64,000 nt of DNA from Cladophialophora immunda (GCF_000835495.1 NW_015622544.1:4988855-5052854), one strand, 5' to 3'; counted from the first letter of the stretch, positions 11,251 to 24,488 are shown. Made by a program: numbers and translations. Notes: generated by a model not told the origin, from the letters alone.

Positions 11251-12354
11251 TCAATCTCGCTCCGCAATGGCCTGGAGACGTTCCTCGATTTCGTCTTCTG
11301 TTAACGTCCTGAACTCATTATCCGTGCCTTCAGTTCCATCAGCCTTCGGCCCACCCACGATGCCAATCTCCAATTCGCCCTTCTTGAAGTCAACGCTCAA
11401 CACGGTGCTGAGAGTGCTGATACCTAGCTCGACCACTTCGTCCCAGCTGCCTGGAGCGTGGTCCTTGTTCTTCAGCTTCTTCTCGAGATGATTGAGTGCC
11501 TCCTGTTGCTTAGGTCCAGACGCCGTCGCTTTGTATCCGACATAATAGCCCGCCGGATCACATTTGTAAAGTTGGGGGCCATATTCGTCGTCGACCGAGA
11601 CCAGCGTTGTCGCTACGCCCAATGGTCGCATGTACGCCTGTAACAAAAAAATTAGCCTGGCTCTTGCACCTCCTTTCCAAGTGTATTTCGACGCACCCGT
11701 TGGGTATAGACTTGATTGATGTTTGCCAATCGTTTTGCCAGCACATCACACGGCATTTCATATCCATTTCTGTATCTGAATTCTGCAGCTTCCCCTCGGG
11801 CTCGATCGACTGAGGCTCGAGCATCGGCTATTGAGCCGGTCATGACGCAGCCGACTGAGGGAGAGATCTTGAAGACATGGGAGACCGAAGAGGGATCGAT
11901 CAGTTTATCCTAATGCCCGGAGTAAGCGACTAGAAGAAGGTGAGGCTCGAATTTGACTGAATGATTTCGTACCGGCACCTTCTTTTGCGACAGCACAACA
12001 GCGCATGTCTTTCCCCTGACTCCCACCGAGGTGATGTTGGCTGCAGTAATTGCTTTGAAGGCATATTCTGAGTGTAGTTGTCAGTATGGCCGAAATCAAT
12101 CTCATTCATGGCGGCTGGACTGGGGAGTCGACGAGAGTTCGTCCAGTTATTGCGGGCAACAGGTGCGTCGCAACTTGGACTTCGAGGGTGCCCAAACTGT
12201 TGCGGAGACGTACCGACTTGATATAATCGCCCTTGATCTGAGAAGATGGTGATATGTCGATCATAACCCGCGGAGCCTGATGAGAAGACTGTCAGCTCGG
12301 TGTGTCCGACAGCTACAAGCACGAAACCACGTCAAACTTGAACGCACCTGACAT
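11251..12354 (-). CDS. 20S proteasome subunit alpha1 (Scl1/PSMA6)
   Basis: Five exons: 12354-12348, 12276-12214, 12067-11973, 11909-11697 and 11637-11251, total 254 aa, the usual alpha1 length. The first exon is only 7 nt (ATGTCAG). The N-terminal alpha-ring signature [21 protein letters not shown] is split over exons 2-3. The body contains [16 protein letters not shown], the alpha1-typical [20 protein letters not shown] and [16 protein letters not shown], and the C-terminus is [10 protein letters not shown]. The product is a non-catalytic outer-ring subunit of the 20S core particle in cytosol and nucleus. All intron phases agree and splice sites are canonical. The upstream 0.45 kb is shared with the WKF-domain gene. 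Confidence 0.95.
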
Positions 12355-12801
12355 CTTGACCACCCACGACCGAGGTACAATGAGCCAATGATGTAGTAAA
12401 TACAGCTGAAAGCGTCGACACAGGAATAGAGCTCGATTGAGAGGAACAAGGTGGTGAGTACTTATGTCGGACTTTTGACGACGGATGATGTTCGCAACTT
12501 GAGGCCTGCACGGAATATGGGGTTGCCAAACGCGCAAGTGTCGCGATGCCTACTGCAAGCTGCCCTTCCACTAGCCACCACAATCGCCCCCACAAAAAAC
12601 CTTGCACCGCCACCTGTGGCACTGACCGGAGCGTCTTCTGTGGAATAAAATTCGTTTATTGGTCTCAAATGTTCGAAACTTCAGCTTCTACGAGCAGTCG
12701 ACGACCTTCCTGAATGGCCTGAACCACGACCGTGATCAGCGTATCGGCTGAAAGATACTTCGGGTAACTCTAGCTACGAGTTTTAACACGGAAGCATCAG
12801 C
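12355..12801. promoter_or_regulatory. shared intergenic region, proteasome alpha1 / WKF gene
   Basis: These 447 bp separate two divergently transcribed genes, so both promoters must lie here. A CCAAT box is visible at 12385-12389 close to the proteasome start. No TATA element is obvious. I looked for a proteasome-type GGTGGCAAA element and did not find an exact copy. Confidence 0.5.
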
Positions 12802-13962
12802 ATGTCTCGGCCTGGAATTCCAGCTTGGAAAAGACTAGGACTGAAACTCAAATATGCAAACGAAGACTCGGGTTCTCCAACAAGCAATGGTCTTGCTTCA
12901 CGAGGCCACCAAACTGGTCAGAGTTCATTGAAGGACACTCAATCGTCCTCATCAGAACCTCCCAGGAAGAAGCTGAAGACGGGTCTCAAATCCAAGGAGG
13001 CTGTCGAGCCAACAACAGGCAACCCGAACTCAGTGCCAGAAACCATCAAAGGCAAAGAGAAGCACCCAGACAAGAAGATTAAGAAACGGGTATCTTTCTC
13101 CGCCGACTCAAAGCCTTCTTCGTCCGTAAGAAGTCCATCGCCTGTCCCGGATGGCTCCAAAGCGCAAAGATCCTCGGCAGATGTCAAGAAATCCAAAAAA
13201 GCTCGACCGAAAGCAGTTCAGCCACTAGCGCCCAAGTCCAATACTGCGTTGGAATATCTCAATCAATATCACACGGCGAGGTCAAAATGGAAATTCAACA
13301 AGAATCGAGAGACCTGGATATTGAAACACATCTTCTCGGACAGTGATGTTCCTCCGGAATTCAATCTTGCTCTGGGGAGATATATCTATGGACTACAAGG
13401 TGCCGGGGCTCGTGAACGATTGAAAGCACAGTGCATGGCGTCTTTAGAGAAGGGGAAAGGTACTCAGCCGCGGAGCAACAAGGATGGCAGCGCTGCAGGC
13501 GAAGACGAGGATGGTGAATGCCTTCGACGATTCAAGGACGATTTGGCAAGTCCACCGTCGTCCAATTTTGCTGCTGCCGGGGATACTACCGCAGATCCAA
13601 AATACCAAACCTGGATTCAGAAGCAGTCACGCCCAAGGATATTACTCTGGGCAATGGGGTTTGACGCTGACGTTCAAGCCGTGGCTAATGGGACTAAACA
13701 AAATGTCAAGAAGAGGAAGAACAGGACCGTGGTTGTCGATTATGATAGCTCCAGCTCTAGTTCCAGCTCCAGCTCCAGCTCGAGTGAAAGTGAAAGTGAC
13801 AGTGACAGTGACAGTGAGAGCGAGGAGAGTGACGAAGAATCCCAGAGCGACACCAGGATGTCAAGTGCGGCGAACCCTAAGGAAGACACTTCCAGCAGTG
13901 CCAGCGATGAAGAAAGCAGTAGTGAGAGCGACTCAAGTACCGATGTTGACAGTGAGGTCTAA
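12802..13962 (+). CDS. WKF-domain nuclear protein (C7orf50-like)
   Basis: Single exon, 386 aa. The N-terminal third is basic and low-complexity with nuclear-localisation-like runs (PRKKLKTG, KKIKKRVSF). The WKF domain (Pfam WKF, formerly DUF2373) covers residues about 150-215 and shows YLNQYHTARSKWKFNKNRE, then TWILKHIF and LQGAGARERL. The C-terminus after VKKRKNRTVVVDYD is a polyserine run followed by Ser-Glu/Asp repeats, a typical CK2-type acidic tail of nucleolar proteins. Human C7orf50 and fungal homologues are associated with the nucleolus; function is poorly known, and a ribosome-biogenesis role here is inference. The serine run is encoded by a TCCAGC/AGTGAC repeat at about 13747-13820. 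Confidence 0.88.
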   Translation: MSRPGIPAWKRLGLKLKYANEDSGSPTSNGLASRGHQTGQSSLKDTQSSSSEPPRKKLKTGLKSKEAVEPTTGNPNSVPETIKGKEKHPDKKIKKRVSFSADSKPSSSVRSPSPVPDGSKAQRSSADVKKSKKARPKAVQPLAPKSNTALEYLNQYHTARSKWKFNKNRETWILKHIFSDSDVPPEFNLALGRYIYGLQGAGARERLKAQCMASLEKGKGTQPRSNKDGSAAGEDEDGECLRRFKDDLASPPSSNFAAAGDTTADPKYQTWIQKQSRPRILLWAMGFDADVQAVANGTKQNVKKRKNRTVVVDYDSSSSSSSSSSSSSESESDSDSDSESEESDEESQSDTRMSSAANPKEDTSSSASDEESSSESDSSTDVDSEV

Positions 13963-14414
13963 TGGCCAAAGCGAATACAGGGCCGATGAATAATTGTGTC
14001 TATTTTCAGTTCCTGAATTCTCAGACCTGTCAAGCTGTCTCGCAGTCTGGCCGCCTGCATTTTGCCCTGTTTGCCCTGTTTGCACTGTGCCACCTGACTG
14101 GGCGGCTGTCGCGGAGCAACGGCCAGTGGAGCATGTTTTAAGCTGGACGACTCGGGGGGTTACAAGTTTCCCTGGTGCCTGGTGAAATGGAGGCGCAGTG
14201 GGCGTCATCGACCCCCATTATTCACAGGACAACTGCAGTCTGACAGCTGCGACTCACGGGACCTGCTGGTGCGAAACTGTCCAGCCCATCCATCCCATCT
14301 CCCATCCCAACCGATCACTTGCTTTCTCCTCCCTTCCTCATCATCGTTGCATCCCCATCATCCATCCATTGGCCTTCCTTCCTTTCCTTTTTTTAGCAAT
14401 TGGTGGTCGTGACG
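13963..14414. promoter_or_regulatory. intergenic / promoter of the vacuolar protease
   Basis: The stretch contains a small tandem repeat (TTTGCCCTG, TTTGCCCTG, TTTGCACTG at about 14061-14087). Just before the protease start, 14290-14398 is a strongly pyrimidine-rich tract (CCCATCTCCCATCCC, CTCCCTTCCTCATC), the CT-rich core promoter common upstream of highly expressed fungal genes. No TATA box is clear. Confidence 0.5.
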
Positions 14415-15783
<1,369 letters not shown>

Positions 15784-16777
15784 GACAATTTTGTAGAACT
15801 GGGGACAGGGTGCCAAATTGCTGCTGGAAACCTTTTGGGGAAACGTGGCTTTGAGGATATTTGTTACTATGCGCAAGTGGAATCGGGGGATGCATGTTGT
15901 CTTCTCACACCGACCAACATAATTGTGTACATCAAGCACCTTTCGTCCAGCCGTGCGTGTAACACGCGGGGACTGGCGCTCTTATCGAAAAGCAGTCTCA
16001 TATACCCATAGTCAATGGATGAAGCAAATTGTCTTCTCGAGACCTCCAGAATCTGGTGATGTAGCTGGGAGAGTGGAGTCTCGTGACCATCGGATGATCA
16101 GCTTGGTGGCTCTTTGTCCCCTGACGGCATATAGCGGGGCTCAAGCCGAGCACCTTCTTGCATTTCTGAGGGCTGATTGGCAGCGGCTAGCGTGGGAGTG
16201 CGTGTTATAAAAGACAGCTTTCCGGCCCGGACAGTGGAATTCCCTGCCCGTTGGTTACAGTAACGAAGCCGCAATCGAGCTGTGCTGGAGCTCGTCGAAC
16301 CCATCCATTGATCCCTCAGAACATCAGCACCACAAACTGCTTAGGCACCCCCATCTATCAGTTTCCCCATCCCCCAAACCTCCAATTCGCGAAGATCGAA
16401 ACCTTCCCGCCATTGGACCACTTGCGACACACCCTTTGTGTGTGCTCCCTCGTATTGGCACCTTCCACCGACAGGTATTCCCGCCTGCGCACCGGTTCCC
16501 ACAGAGCAATCAACCGAGTCTGTGCCAACACCTTTGCACATTTTATCCTTCACCGTTGCGAGGGTTCCTATACTCGCACTGACGCTCCTCTCTGATTGTC
16601 GCTGTGATTTCCTACCTGACCATCAAAACAAGACTCTCTTCGCTTCGAGCTTCTCCGACACCCGTCGCGGTACCAAAGGAAGGCCCCCGCCGGGCTCCCT
16701 TGCTCGTGTCTTGACCTTGACCACAAAGTCACCTACATGCGCCGATCAATGTCACAGTCGCTTGCACCGCGCTCGGA
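15784..16777. other. intergenic; 3' region of protease and promoter/leader of FCP1
   Basis: No gene seen. Downstream of the protease is ordinary mixed sequence. From about 16340 to 16450 the plus strand becomes C-rich and pyrimidine-rich (CCCCCATC, CCCCATCCCCCAAACCTCC), suggesting the FCP1 promoter and leader. Several short ATG-initiated frames precede the FCP1 start at 16778. Confidence 0.5.
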
Positions 16778-19461
16778 ATGCTATTACGACTACCCAAGAA
16801 TCTCCACTACCCTCTCACAATCACAAAAGTCGAGAAGCGGGTCGGCGAGAGTGTTGCCCGCAATGATGACCTATTTCTCTACTCATACACCACCAAAGTA
16901 AAAGAAGGCAGTCGTTACGATGAGGAAGAAAAAGAAGTGAACCGGAAGTTTGTTACCCACTTCCCTAGCACCCTCGAAGGTACAATCAAGGCTTGGAGGG
17001 TGTGGGAAGGGGATGTCCTGACCCATCCGTGAGTGCGGCTGAAGACATGGCTGGACGCGATTGATTGCTGACTGGTGCGCAGTGTCGATGTCTGTGAAAT
17101 CGAAGAGGAGTGCCCACACACGGTGCAGTTCCTCGGTATGTGCACTAACTGTGGAAAAGACATGACTACGTAAGTACCTGTCCTCCTTCATTGAGCCTTG
17201 AAAACATGAGCTAAGGGTCGCCAAGTGTCCAAGCAGGAAGTGAAACCACCGATGCAGACCGCGCTCCTATCCGCATGGCCCACGACACGCCTCACCTCAC
17301 TATTAGTAAGGAAGAAGCAAGTCGGATAGACGAAGAGGCGAAACGTCGTCTGCTCTCATCGCGCAAACTCTCGCTGGTGGTCGACCTCGATCAAACCATT
17401 ATTCATGCTGCTGTAGACCCCACGATAGCGGAATGGCAAAAAGACAAGGACAATCCCAATTACGAAGCGGTTAAAGATGTCCGCGCTTTTCAATTGATTG
17501 ATGACGGTCCAGGCATGAGAGGTTGCTGGTATTACATCAAACTTCGACCTGGACTCGCCGAGTTCCTGGATCATATATCCCAACTCTACGAATTGCACAT
17601 TTACACCATGGGAACACGTCAATATGCTCAACAGATTGCCAACATTGTCGACCCGGATCGGAAATACTTTGGTGACCGCATCCTCAGTCGAGACGAAAGT
17701 GGTAGTATGATCGCCAAGAACTTGGAGAGACTGTTCCCTGTGGATACTAAAATGGTGGTCATCATCGACGACAGGGGCGATGTCTGGAAATGGAGTGCCA
17801 ACTTGATCCGTGTCACCCCCTTTGACTTTTTTGTTGGCATTGGCGATATCAATTCAAGTTTCTTACCAAAGAAGCAGGAAATCCAAACAACGCCAAAACC
17901 GGAGCCCAGCAAACTGGCCGAAGATAGCACAGAGAACGGCGAGAACGGCGAGAATGGCGAAAGCGGCGAACAGGAATCCAATGGTCTTGCCGAGGACGGG
18001 ACCTCTACCATACAAAACGGCACTTCGGCACTCGAACAGCTGATGGCTATGAGTGGCGGTGACGATCCCGCAGTACGAGAACTGCAGACGAAAGGCCAAG
18101 AAGAAATCATTGCGTTGCAATTAGAAGGCAAACCCCTTCTCAAGATGCAACTTCAGCAGGACGAAAAAGACGAAGCTGAAGCAGCTGCTAATGGTGAAAT
18201 AGTCGCGTCGCAATCCACTGAATCTGACTCGAGCGACTCCTCGGACTCCTCCGAGTCCAACTCTGCGGGTCCAGCAAAACAGAAAGCGCGCCACAGCATC
18301 CTAAAAAATGATGATGAAGAGCTGATTCACCTCGAGGCCACTCTGACCACTGTACATGCCGCATTCTTTGCCGAGTATGACCGAAAGCGAATGGGAGGCA
18401 AGGGCGGTCGAGTCGCAGAACTGACTGGCAAGCGTAAGGCGCCTTTGCCTTCTCAGGATGAGGGCGACGGGCTGTCCGTGGAACTGATGTTTGTACCTGA
18501 TATCAAGAGGGTGATGCCCGCCATGAAGTTGAGGGTTTTGTCGGGTGTCAGAATTGTGTTTAGTGGCGTGCTACCACTAGGCACCGACATACAAAATGCC
18601 GATATCAGTACTTGGGCCAAGACCTTTGGCGCTTCCATCACAGATAAGGTCACCAGAGACGTCACTCATGTCATTGCGGCGCGACCAGGTACCGCAAAAG
18701 TCAAGCAAGCGGTCAAACGTGGCATAAAGGTCGTCAGTACGTCTTGGTTGATCGAATCTATGCAACGATGGCGCAAGTTGGACGAAAGACCATACCTACT
18801 CGAAGGCGTCGGGAGGCAGAAGCAGGAAACGTCCAGTGAGCTCGGTGACCCCCTGGAGAAGTCGAGCGCTCCGCCCAACGATCTGCTTCTTAGTTCATCC
18901 GAAGGAGAGACAACCGGGATAGACACTGAAGATGACCAGCCCGCGCGGAAGAGGCTGAAGTTGGATACCATTAAAGATGCCAATACTTCGGCAGAAGCAT
19001 TCGAGGACTTGGTTGATGATGGCAGCCCAATCACCATCAATCAAGACGAGTGGGCGGATATCGAGGCAGAGCTGAAAGAGTTCATGGGTAGCGACGCTGA
19101 GAGCGAGAGCGACACGGACTCAGTCAGCTCCGCGTTGAGCTTGCGGGAACGGCGCGGAGCCAAAAGAAGAAGGGGAGAAGACGGGGATAAAGATACGCCG
19201 GCTGGCGGCCTGGACACACCGTCGACAGCCCAGAGGAACGGTACGGGGAGTGCTCTTAGGAGGGTGGCCAATATCGATAGCGAAGTCGAGTCAGAAGCCA
19301 CAGCAGAGGAACAAATCAGCCAGGAACAACGGGAGGTGGAAGAGGCGCAGGAACGTGAAGAAGAGGAAGAAGAAGATTCAGATGACGAATTAGCGCGCGA
19401 GTTGGAGCGCGAGTTGGAAGAGGCCGATGCTGAGGAAGAAAAGAGGCGAGAAACGGACTGA
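16778..19461 (+). CDS. RNA polymerase II CTD phosphatase FCP1
   Basis: Three exons: 16778-17028, 17083-17169 and 17226-19461, total 857 aa. The N-terminus is a biotinyl/lipoyl-like beta region and a Cys pair (CEIEEECP, CTNCGKDM). The FCP/HAD phosphatase domain starts with the catalytic DLDQT motif (residues about 166-170) and continues through YYIKLRPGLAEFLD, YTMGTRQYA and VIIDDRGDVW. A BRCT domain follows at about 545-645 (VRIVFSGVLPLG, ASITDKVTRDVTHVIA, VSTSWLIESM). The C-terminal ~150 residues are acidic with charged repeats, as in yeast Fcp1, where this end binds TFIIF/TFIIB. It removes phosphate from Ser2 of the Pol II CTD in the nucleus. The last intron uses a weak AAG acceptor; frame continuity (MTTVQAGSE) supports it. 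Confidence 0.95.
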
Positions 19462-20764
19462 ACGATCCCATCTGATGTCTCGATGAAAAGAGCATCTGGC
19501 TTCCATGTGTGGCTACTTTGGTTGCGATTTATGTTTTGACGACCCCATAGCGCGGCGTCTGGAAGTGCAAATGGATATGGGCATGAGCATGAACATTAGC
19601 ACGAGAATCAGCATCAGCATCAGCATGACTTGTATGGCACACAAGTCAGAGTAAGGGAGTCGAGTACACCAGGATAGCATGGGAGCTGCTGCATGCCATG
19701 GATGCGGCACAGCTGAGAAGGCTCTCTGACAACGGAGTGATAGGGGAAAGACAACAGATAAGAAACAAGAGTATAGTTGCCCGAATGGGCCCAATGTCTC
19801 ATTGTCCTCGTATCCTCAACAAGTGTCGTTGATCCATGATACACATACTGATGACATTGACGGTGAGGTTGAAGGCTTGCGCAAGCGACGGAGAAATATC
19901 ACCAGTGACGGCTGAAAGTAGCGCCGCTGCCGGTGTTGGTCATTGCAGGGTATATGTTGCAACCTCTACAACTCTTCTCTTCCCTCTATTTTCTCTGCGC
20001 GGCACACGACGGCTTCCCGCCATCTTCAACGGCCTGGACAGTCAATCACCTTGCAGGCCCAGAAGCCTTCGGACTTGGATCACCACAATCCAGACGCATC
20101 ATTCGAGCACCATGTCCGTGGACAATGGGGGCGAGACCATCAGGGTCGAAAAGGGTTTGGGCTGCCACGACCACGAGGATTCAAAAATATCTCACCGGCC
20201 AATGCCCGGATTGCAGCGCAGTCAGGTTCTCCCGCTGGCAAATGATGTTTCTATGTGATAAACATTTCTAACCGGCTTAGGATGACTCTCCTGTCGGCTG
20301 CTGTCGAACTGCCTCTTCCGGTTGGAAGCCTTCCCACACTCTCCCCGGCTTACTGAACGCTTTTCCTCTTGCCTTGATGCCTTTCGCATCCCTTCACTTG
20401 CCTTCTGCAAAGACAATTTGGGCTCCCTCCGCATCTTCAACGCCGGATTTTCAAGCCCTGCAAGACCCTGCATATCATTGCTGTGATTGATAATATCGCT
20501 CGGAGGTCTAGAGTCTCCGGCTTCATCCCTTGATCTGATACGTCTTATCCCCTTGACCTCTGCATGTCAGCCCTGTAAAGACCACTCTCCGTCTTGTTTA
20601 CTTTTGGCTCTCTGTATTCGACCTCCGATGCACAGACTCTGAAGCTATCTGCGTGCTATAAACCTGGCTGCGGCACTCTTCTTCTCCGACCTCTGAGTTT
20701 CTAGGAATGACGGCACGACAACCGGCCCTTGACGGACCACTCGAACACCAGTTTGCGAGATAGC
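19462..20764. other. intergenic; FCP1 3' region and promoter of the four-TM gene
   Basis: About 1.3 kb without a convincing gene. A CAGCAT hexamer repeat lies at about 19608-19626. Overlapping short frames at 19836-20270 have no recognisable features. 20280-20700 is pyrimidine-rich on the plus strand, suiting the leader of the gene at 20765. Confidence 0.55.
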
Positions 20765-23164
20765 ATGTTCGCTTCCACGCAATCTCCTGTGGATGGTGCC
20801 CCAGAAATCTCCCATGGCGCGCACTCTACGGCTCCGAGATCCTGGAGCAACTTGAGGAGATGGGGCGTACAAAAGAATCAATCGAACGTCGTGCGCGCAA
20901 AGGAGCGGTCAAGCACCGGTTCGACCAGCGCAACACTGACTGACAACTACAATCGCTATCACGTTGGTCCTGCACCTTCGCAACGATGGCATCCATCATT
21001 TCTCCCCCTCCTCAAACATATCATTGTGTTTCTCGCCTTCTCTCTTCCGATCATTTTCCTCGCCCTCGTCATCAAAATTCCAAAATGGTATGCCTTTGAG
21101 GCCGATTACTGGGTATCCAACTCGTTCACCCACTGCAACTTCAACGGACAGTTCACCCCCTACGACAAGCCATCGATAAGCCTCTGGGACCCTTCGGGAT
21201 TCTTCTACATCACAGTGTCTTGGGGAAAGATGGCCTTCTCAACGGCAAAATTCATCGACATCGTGTGGGATATTTTCGTTGGGCGTGGAGGACAGGCATT
21301 CCTCGCTGTGGTCACCTTCAAGGTTTCGTCTCAGTATTTGGCCCTGGCTATGCGCGAAGCCCCCGTGTCTTACAACACATTCGAATCCCTAGCTTTTGTG
21401 CCTCCCAGCTTGGTCAGGACAGGGCGCTTGGCCGCGGATTTGTTGACGAATCGGGGCTGGCGAGCGAGGTTGATCATTGTCTGGGTCGTGTTGAGCTCTC
21501 TGTTCGTCCTCAGCTTCTCAAGTCTGATCACGGCTATGTCAGGGTACAGCAGCGATATCAGCGCGGTCATGCCAGATTATGACAACGAGTCCATTCAGTG
21601 GACAAATTTCCAAGTGGTTCAATTCGCCATTAACGACGCAGACCGTGTTGGACTGTCCGGGCCGATGTATATTACAGTGGGGGATACCTGCGTTCAGCAG
21701 GGTTTTCTTGATGATGATGATGACGACGACGACGATGACGATAACGATGATAAAGGTGGTAACTACGACGATAGTGAAAGTCCGTTCCCGGACAGGACAC
21801 CCCGTCGACGTGATAGTGACGACGGAACAGACAGTGGGAATTCAAGTCATGGTAAAGTGGATTGGGAGTACGTACCAACCAACTGCACAACGTTCTGGCA
21901 TGTTGTACAGTATGTGAGCCTCTATGGCCTCAACGGAAACAACCACTCCGCAAGCAACATTACCCTAAATGGGCAGAAGCACACAGTGGCCGCCCCGACG
22001 CTCAACATCACAACCTCATACTCGCCCGTTGCACTGTCCACGTTAACAACATACCTTAACACCTTCTCTGAATCATCGCCGCCCGCTCCTGGAGCATTGG
22101 ATTCTGTCTCACAACTTACAGACTTCACCTTCTGGCTGTACGATAATCAAACCTATCCTTTCTCCTATGTCCTAGACAACGCGACATGCCGATACTCGAG
22201 ATGGCATAACTGGGGATTCTCATTCCTCTTTCTGTTCATCACATCACTGCTCCTTGCGCTATGGGCAATTGGGACCTATGCTTTATGGCTGTATACCTAT
22301 CTGAACAGTCCACAGGACCGCATTCCAGGAGAAGACACGACAGGCGGCATCTACAGATCGAGCTGGACCCTTGTTGAGGCTATGAGGAGAGATGTGGGCC
22401 CGGGCGCTGTGACACCGGAGATGGGAGAGAGTGAGATCCGTGGATTGGTGCGACGGCGGCCTGGACGTGTCATTCAAGGCGTGGGAAACATCAACGGCAG
22501 TCACCCACCGATTCTAAGCGGATCCGAGAAGGATGCCGCAATCTCTCCCTCTCCCATGACTCCTCTTCAGACAGCTCCCGTGACGCGCTGGTCGGTTTTC
22601 CGCGCATGGATGTCCCCATCTACCCATCTCAAACAGCGATCTGCACACGGGACATATTCGCCGGCGAACAGTGTATTTACACACGCAGACTCCACTTTCT
22701 CCTCAACCTCCCGTCATCCGATTTTGCACTCGCCTGCTGCGCCGGGGAGGACCATGACGATGACCTCGAGGATGTCGGGTCTTGCAACTCCTCAGGCAGA
22801 CTCACCTGTAACCTTTGGCTTCTCCGCTGCCGCCGAGGCAGACATCATGGAGGGCTCCGGTGTGGTGACTGGCATTGATCCTGTGTCTGGCATCTCAATG
22901 GGAACGGGTTCAAATGGGAAATCTCGCCCGAGACTGAGTTTGAGTCGAATTATTCCATCTGGGTCGTACGGGAACAATTCACGCACCGCGTCAGTACTTT
23001 CTCCATCATCAGCGTCAGCGGCGAAGTGGATCTACTCTCCCGATCCGATGTCTGCGTCTGAAGAAGCTTCGACATTGACGATCTCTCCCATCCGCGAAGA
23101 TCGAAAGGATAAGCCCGGTGAGGATGACGCGATCAGATGGAAGAATGATTTGGGTGACGGCTGA
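20765..23164 (+). CDS. fungal four-TM membrane protein with an Asp-rich extracytosolic loop
   Basis: Single exon, 799 aa from the first ATG. The N-terminal tail of about 75 residues is polar. Hydrophobic segments: about 80-103 (IIVFLAFSLPIIFLALVI), a weaker one about 175-195, 236-258 (LIIVWVVLSSLFVLSFSSLI) and 482-510 (FSFLFLFITSLLLALWAIG). The loop between TM3 and TM4 (~220 aa) has N-glycosylation sequons (NNHS, NITL, NITT, NQTY, NATC), several Cys and an unbroken run of 11 Asp near residue 315. The C-terminal ~290 residues are Ser/Pro-rich and likely cytosolic. The pattern resembles fungal-specific plasma-membrane proteins of unknown function; I do not recognise a named family. Orientation is inferred from the glycosylation sites. 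Confidence 0.85.
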   Translation: MFASTQSPVDGAPEISHGAHSTAPRSWSNLRRWGVQKNQSNVVRAKERSSTGSTSATLTDNYNRYHVGPAPSQRWHPSFLPLLKHIIVFLAFSLPIIFLALVIKIPKWYAFEADYWVSNSFTHCNFNGQFTPYDKPSISLWDPSGFFYITVSWGKMAFSTAKFIDIVWDIFVGRGGQAFLAVVTFKVSSQYLALAMREAPVSYNTFESLAFVPPSLVRTGRLAADLLTNRGWRARLIIVWVVLSSLFVLSFSSLITAMSGYSSDISAVMPDYDNESIQWTNFQVVQFAINDADRVGLSGPMYITVGDTCVQQGFLDDDDDDDDDDDNDDKGGNYDDSESPFPDRTPRRRDSDDGTDSGNSSHGKVDWEYVPTNCTTFWHVVQYVSLYGLNGNNHSASNITLNGQKHTVAAPTLNITTSYSPVALSTLTTYLNTFSESSPPAPGALDSVSQLTDFTFWLYDNQTYPFSYVLDNATCRYSRWHNWGFSFLFLFITSLLLALWAIGTYALWLYTYLNSPQDRIPGEDTTGGIYRSSWTLVEAMRRDVGPGAVTPEMGESEIRGLVRRRPGRVIQGVGNINGSHPPILSGSEKDAAISPSPMTPLQTAPVTRWSVFRAWMSPSTHLKQRSAHGTYSPANSVFTHADSTFSSTSRHPILHSPAAPGRTMTMTSRMSGLATPQADSPVTFGFSAAAEADIMEGSGVVTGIDPVSGISMGTGSNGKSRPRLSLSRIIPSGSYGNNSRTASVLSPSSASAAKWIYSPDPMSASEEASTLTISPIREDRKDKPGEDDAIRWKNDLGDG

Positions 23165-24488
23165 GGCCGTTAAATTCCGCACGTTGAGCGTTTGCCTTTC
23201 TGCGAATTTTGCTTTGGCGTGTTCCCATCTCGAGGATTGGGATTCGTGTGGAAAATATTGGAACCTTGGCGCCCAACGTTGTCGGCGGGTGCAACTGGGC
23301 GTTTGATGGATGGGTGGATCTCGGGGTGTTCCGTTCGCGCGCAACAATGCACAAAACAAAGGTCCTTGGGGCTTGGTTGACGATTTTTCTTGAGATATGT
23401 GCTTTTACGTTCACGGGGTCGATGGGAATATACACGCAGGCATCATGGCTGAGCGATGACCCCAACTATGTCAGCGATCTTCCACTTCTGGCAGATTCAG
23501 GACTTTGTCGGTTTTGGCTGTTGTTTTGGGCCTCGATCAGCATCCAAAAGGGGGGATCTGTGTTCGTTTGAGATACCAGCAGCCTGGTATTCTCACCTGA
23601 CTTTGCTCCGAAACAAATCGGATTCAAGCTATGCTATATTGTAGGAAGATACGAAATACTTCAACATGTAACTCTATTTGCAATTTGTGCTACTACGAAT
23701 GCTGGAGACGAGGGAGACTGTTAAGAAATAGGAAGATCATGTGGAAATGCCAAGTATGGCCGATCTCTAGAAGCCTTGCCGAGTCTCTGCTCTTCTGTTA
23801 TTTGTTGTTGGATGAGCCCTGGACTCTCTCCAGGACAGTTCACCATTGTAGCTGCCATTTCTCCGTGGCAATTGTCTGGTATAATGTCAACTAGGCCTTC
23901 GTAGCAGCCATGTCGGTGTTGCGGGACGATGGGCATCGAAAGCAGCGGCAAGTCTTGTCCCGATGCGGGGGTGAAGGACTGCCGCTTTAGTTTTCAATTC
24001 TCACTCCATCAGAGCCGACACACAAAGAAGCTCGAAATGACAAAAGGACGTAAAGGCACAGGTCTTATCAGCATCCCCCATGGTGTCCAGCGAAATAATG
24101 GTGCCCTTCTCTAAAGACATTGAATACATATCTCGCGGTAAGTGGTCAATGTGGTTGTCCCTTGATGGGATGCAAGAGCGTAGCTCCTTCAGGCCCAAAG
24201 TCTTGCTTTCAGAATGTTGTTCGGCCTTCAGCACTGTGAGCAGACCGGAGGGATATGCACCCGGTGCAATCCGCTCCAGGGAAAGGCAGATGGCACGACG
24301 CGGATCACCCTTTCTTGGACATTCCGACTCCTTCGTGTTGATCATTCCAGTCGCGCTGGCCGTCTCACACGGACCACCGAGCCTCGAGAGTCGTTCACGA
24401 CGCTCTCAATGCCTTTCCCATCAGCGCGATACCGATCCTTGTGCTCTACGGTAAGTTATCGGGTCGACCAAAGACGGAGAAAGACGAG
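23165..24488. other. intergenic
   Basis: About 1.3 kb. Short frames on both strands around 24001-24454 overlap one another (114 aa minus, 124 aa plus) with no motif or compositional support. The end is the presumed promoter of the Ser/Thr-rich gene at 24489. Confidence 0.5.

Noticed and set aside
12001..12067. Apparent 1-nt frameshift in exon 3 of the proteasome alpha1 gene
   Set aside because: Re-reading the bases shows [16 protein letters not shown] in a single open frame; no frameshift exists.
24001..24454. Overlapping 114-aa (minus) and 124-aa (plus) frames
   Set aside because: They overlap each other and neither has a motif, splice context or compositional support.
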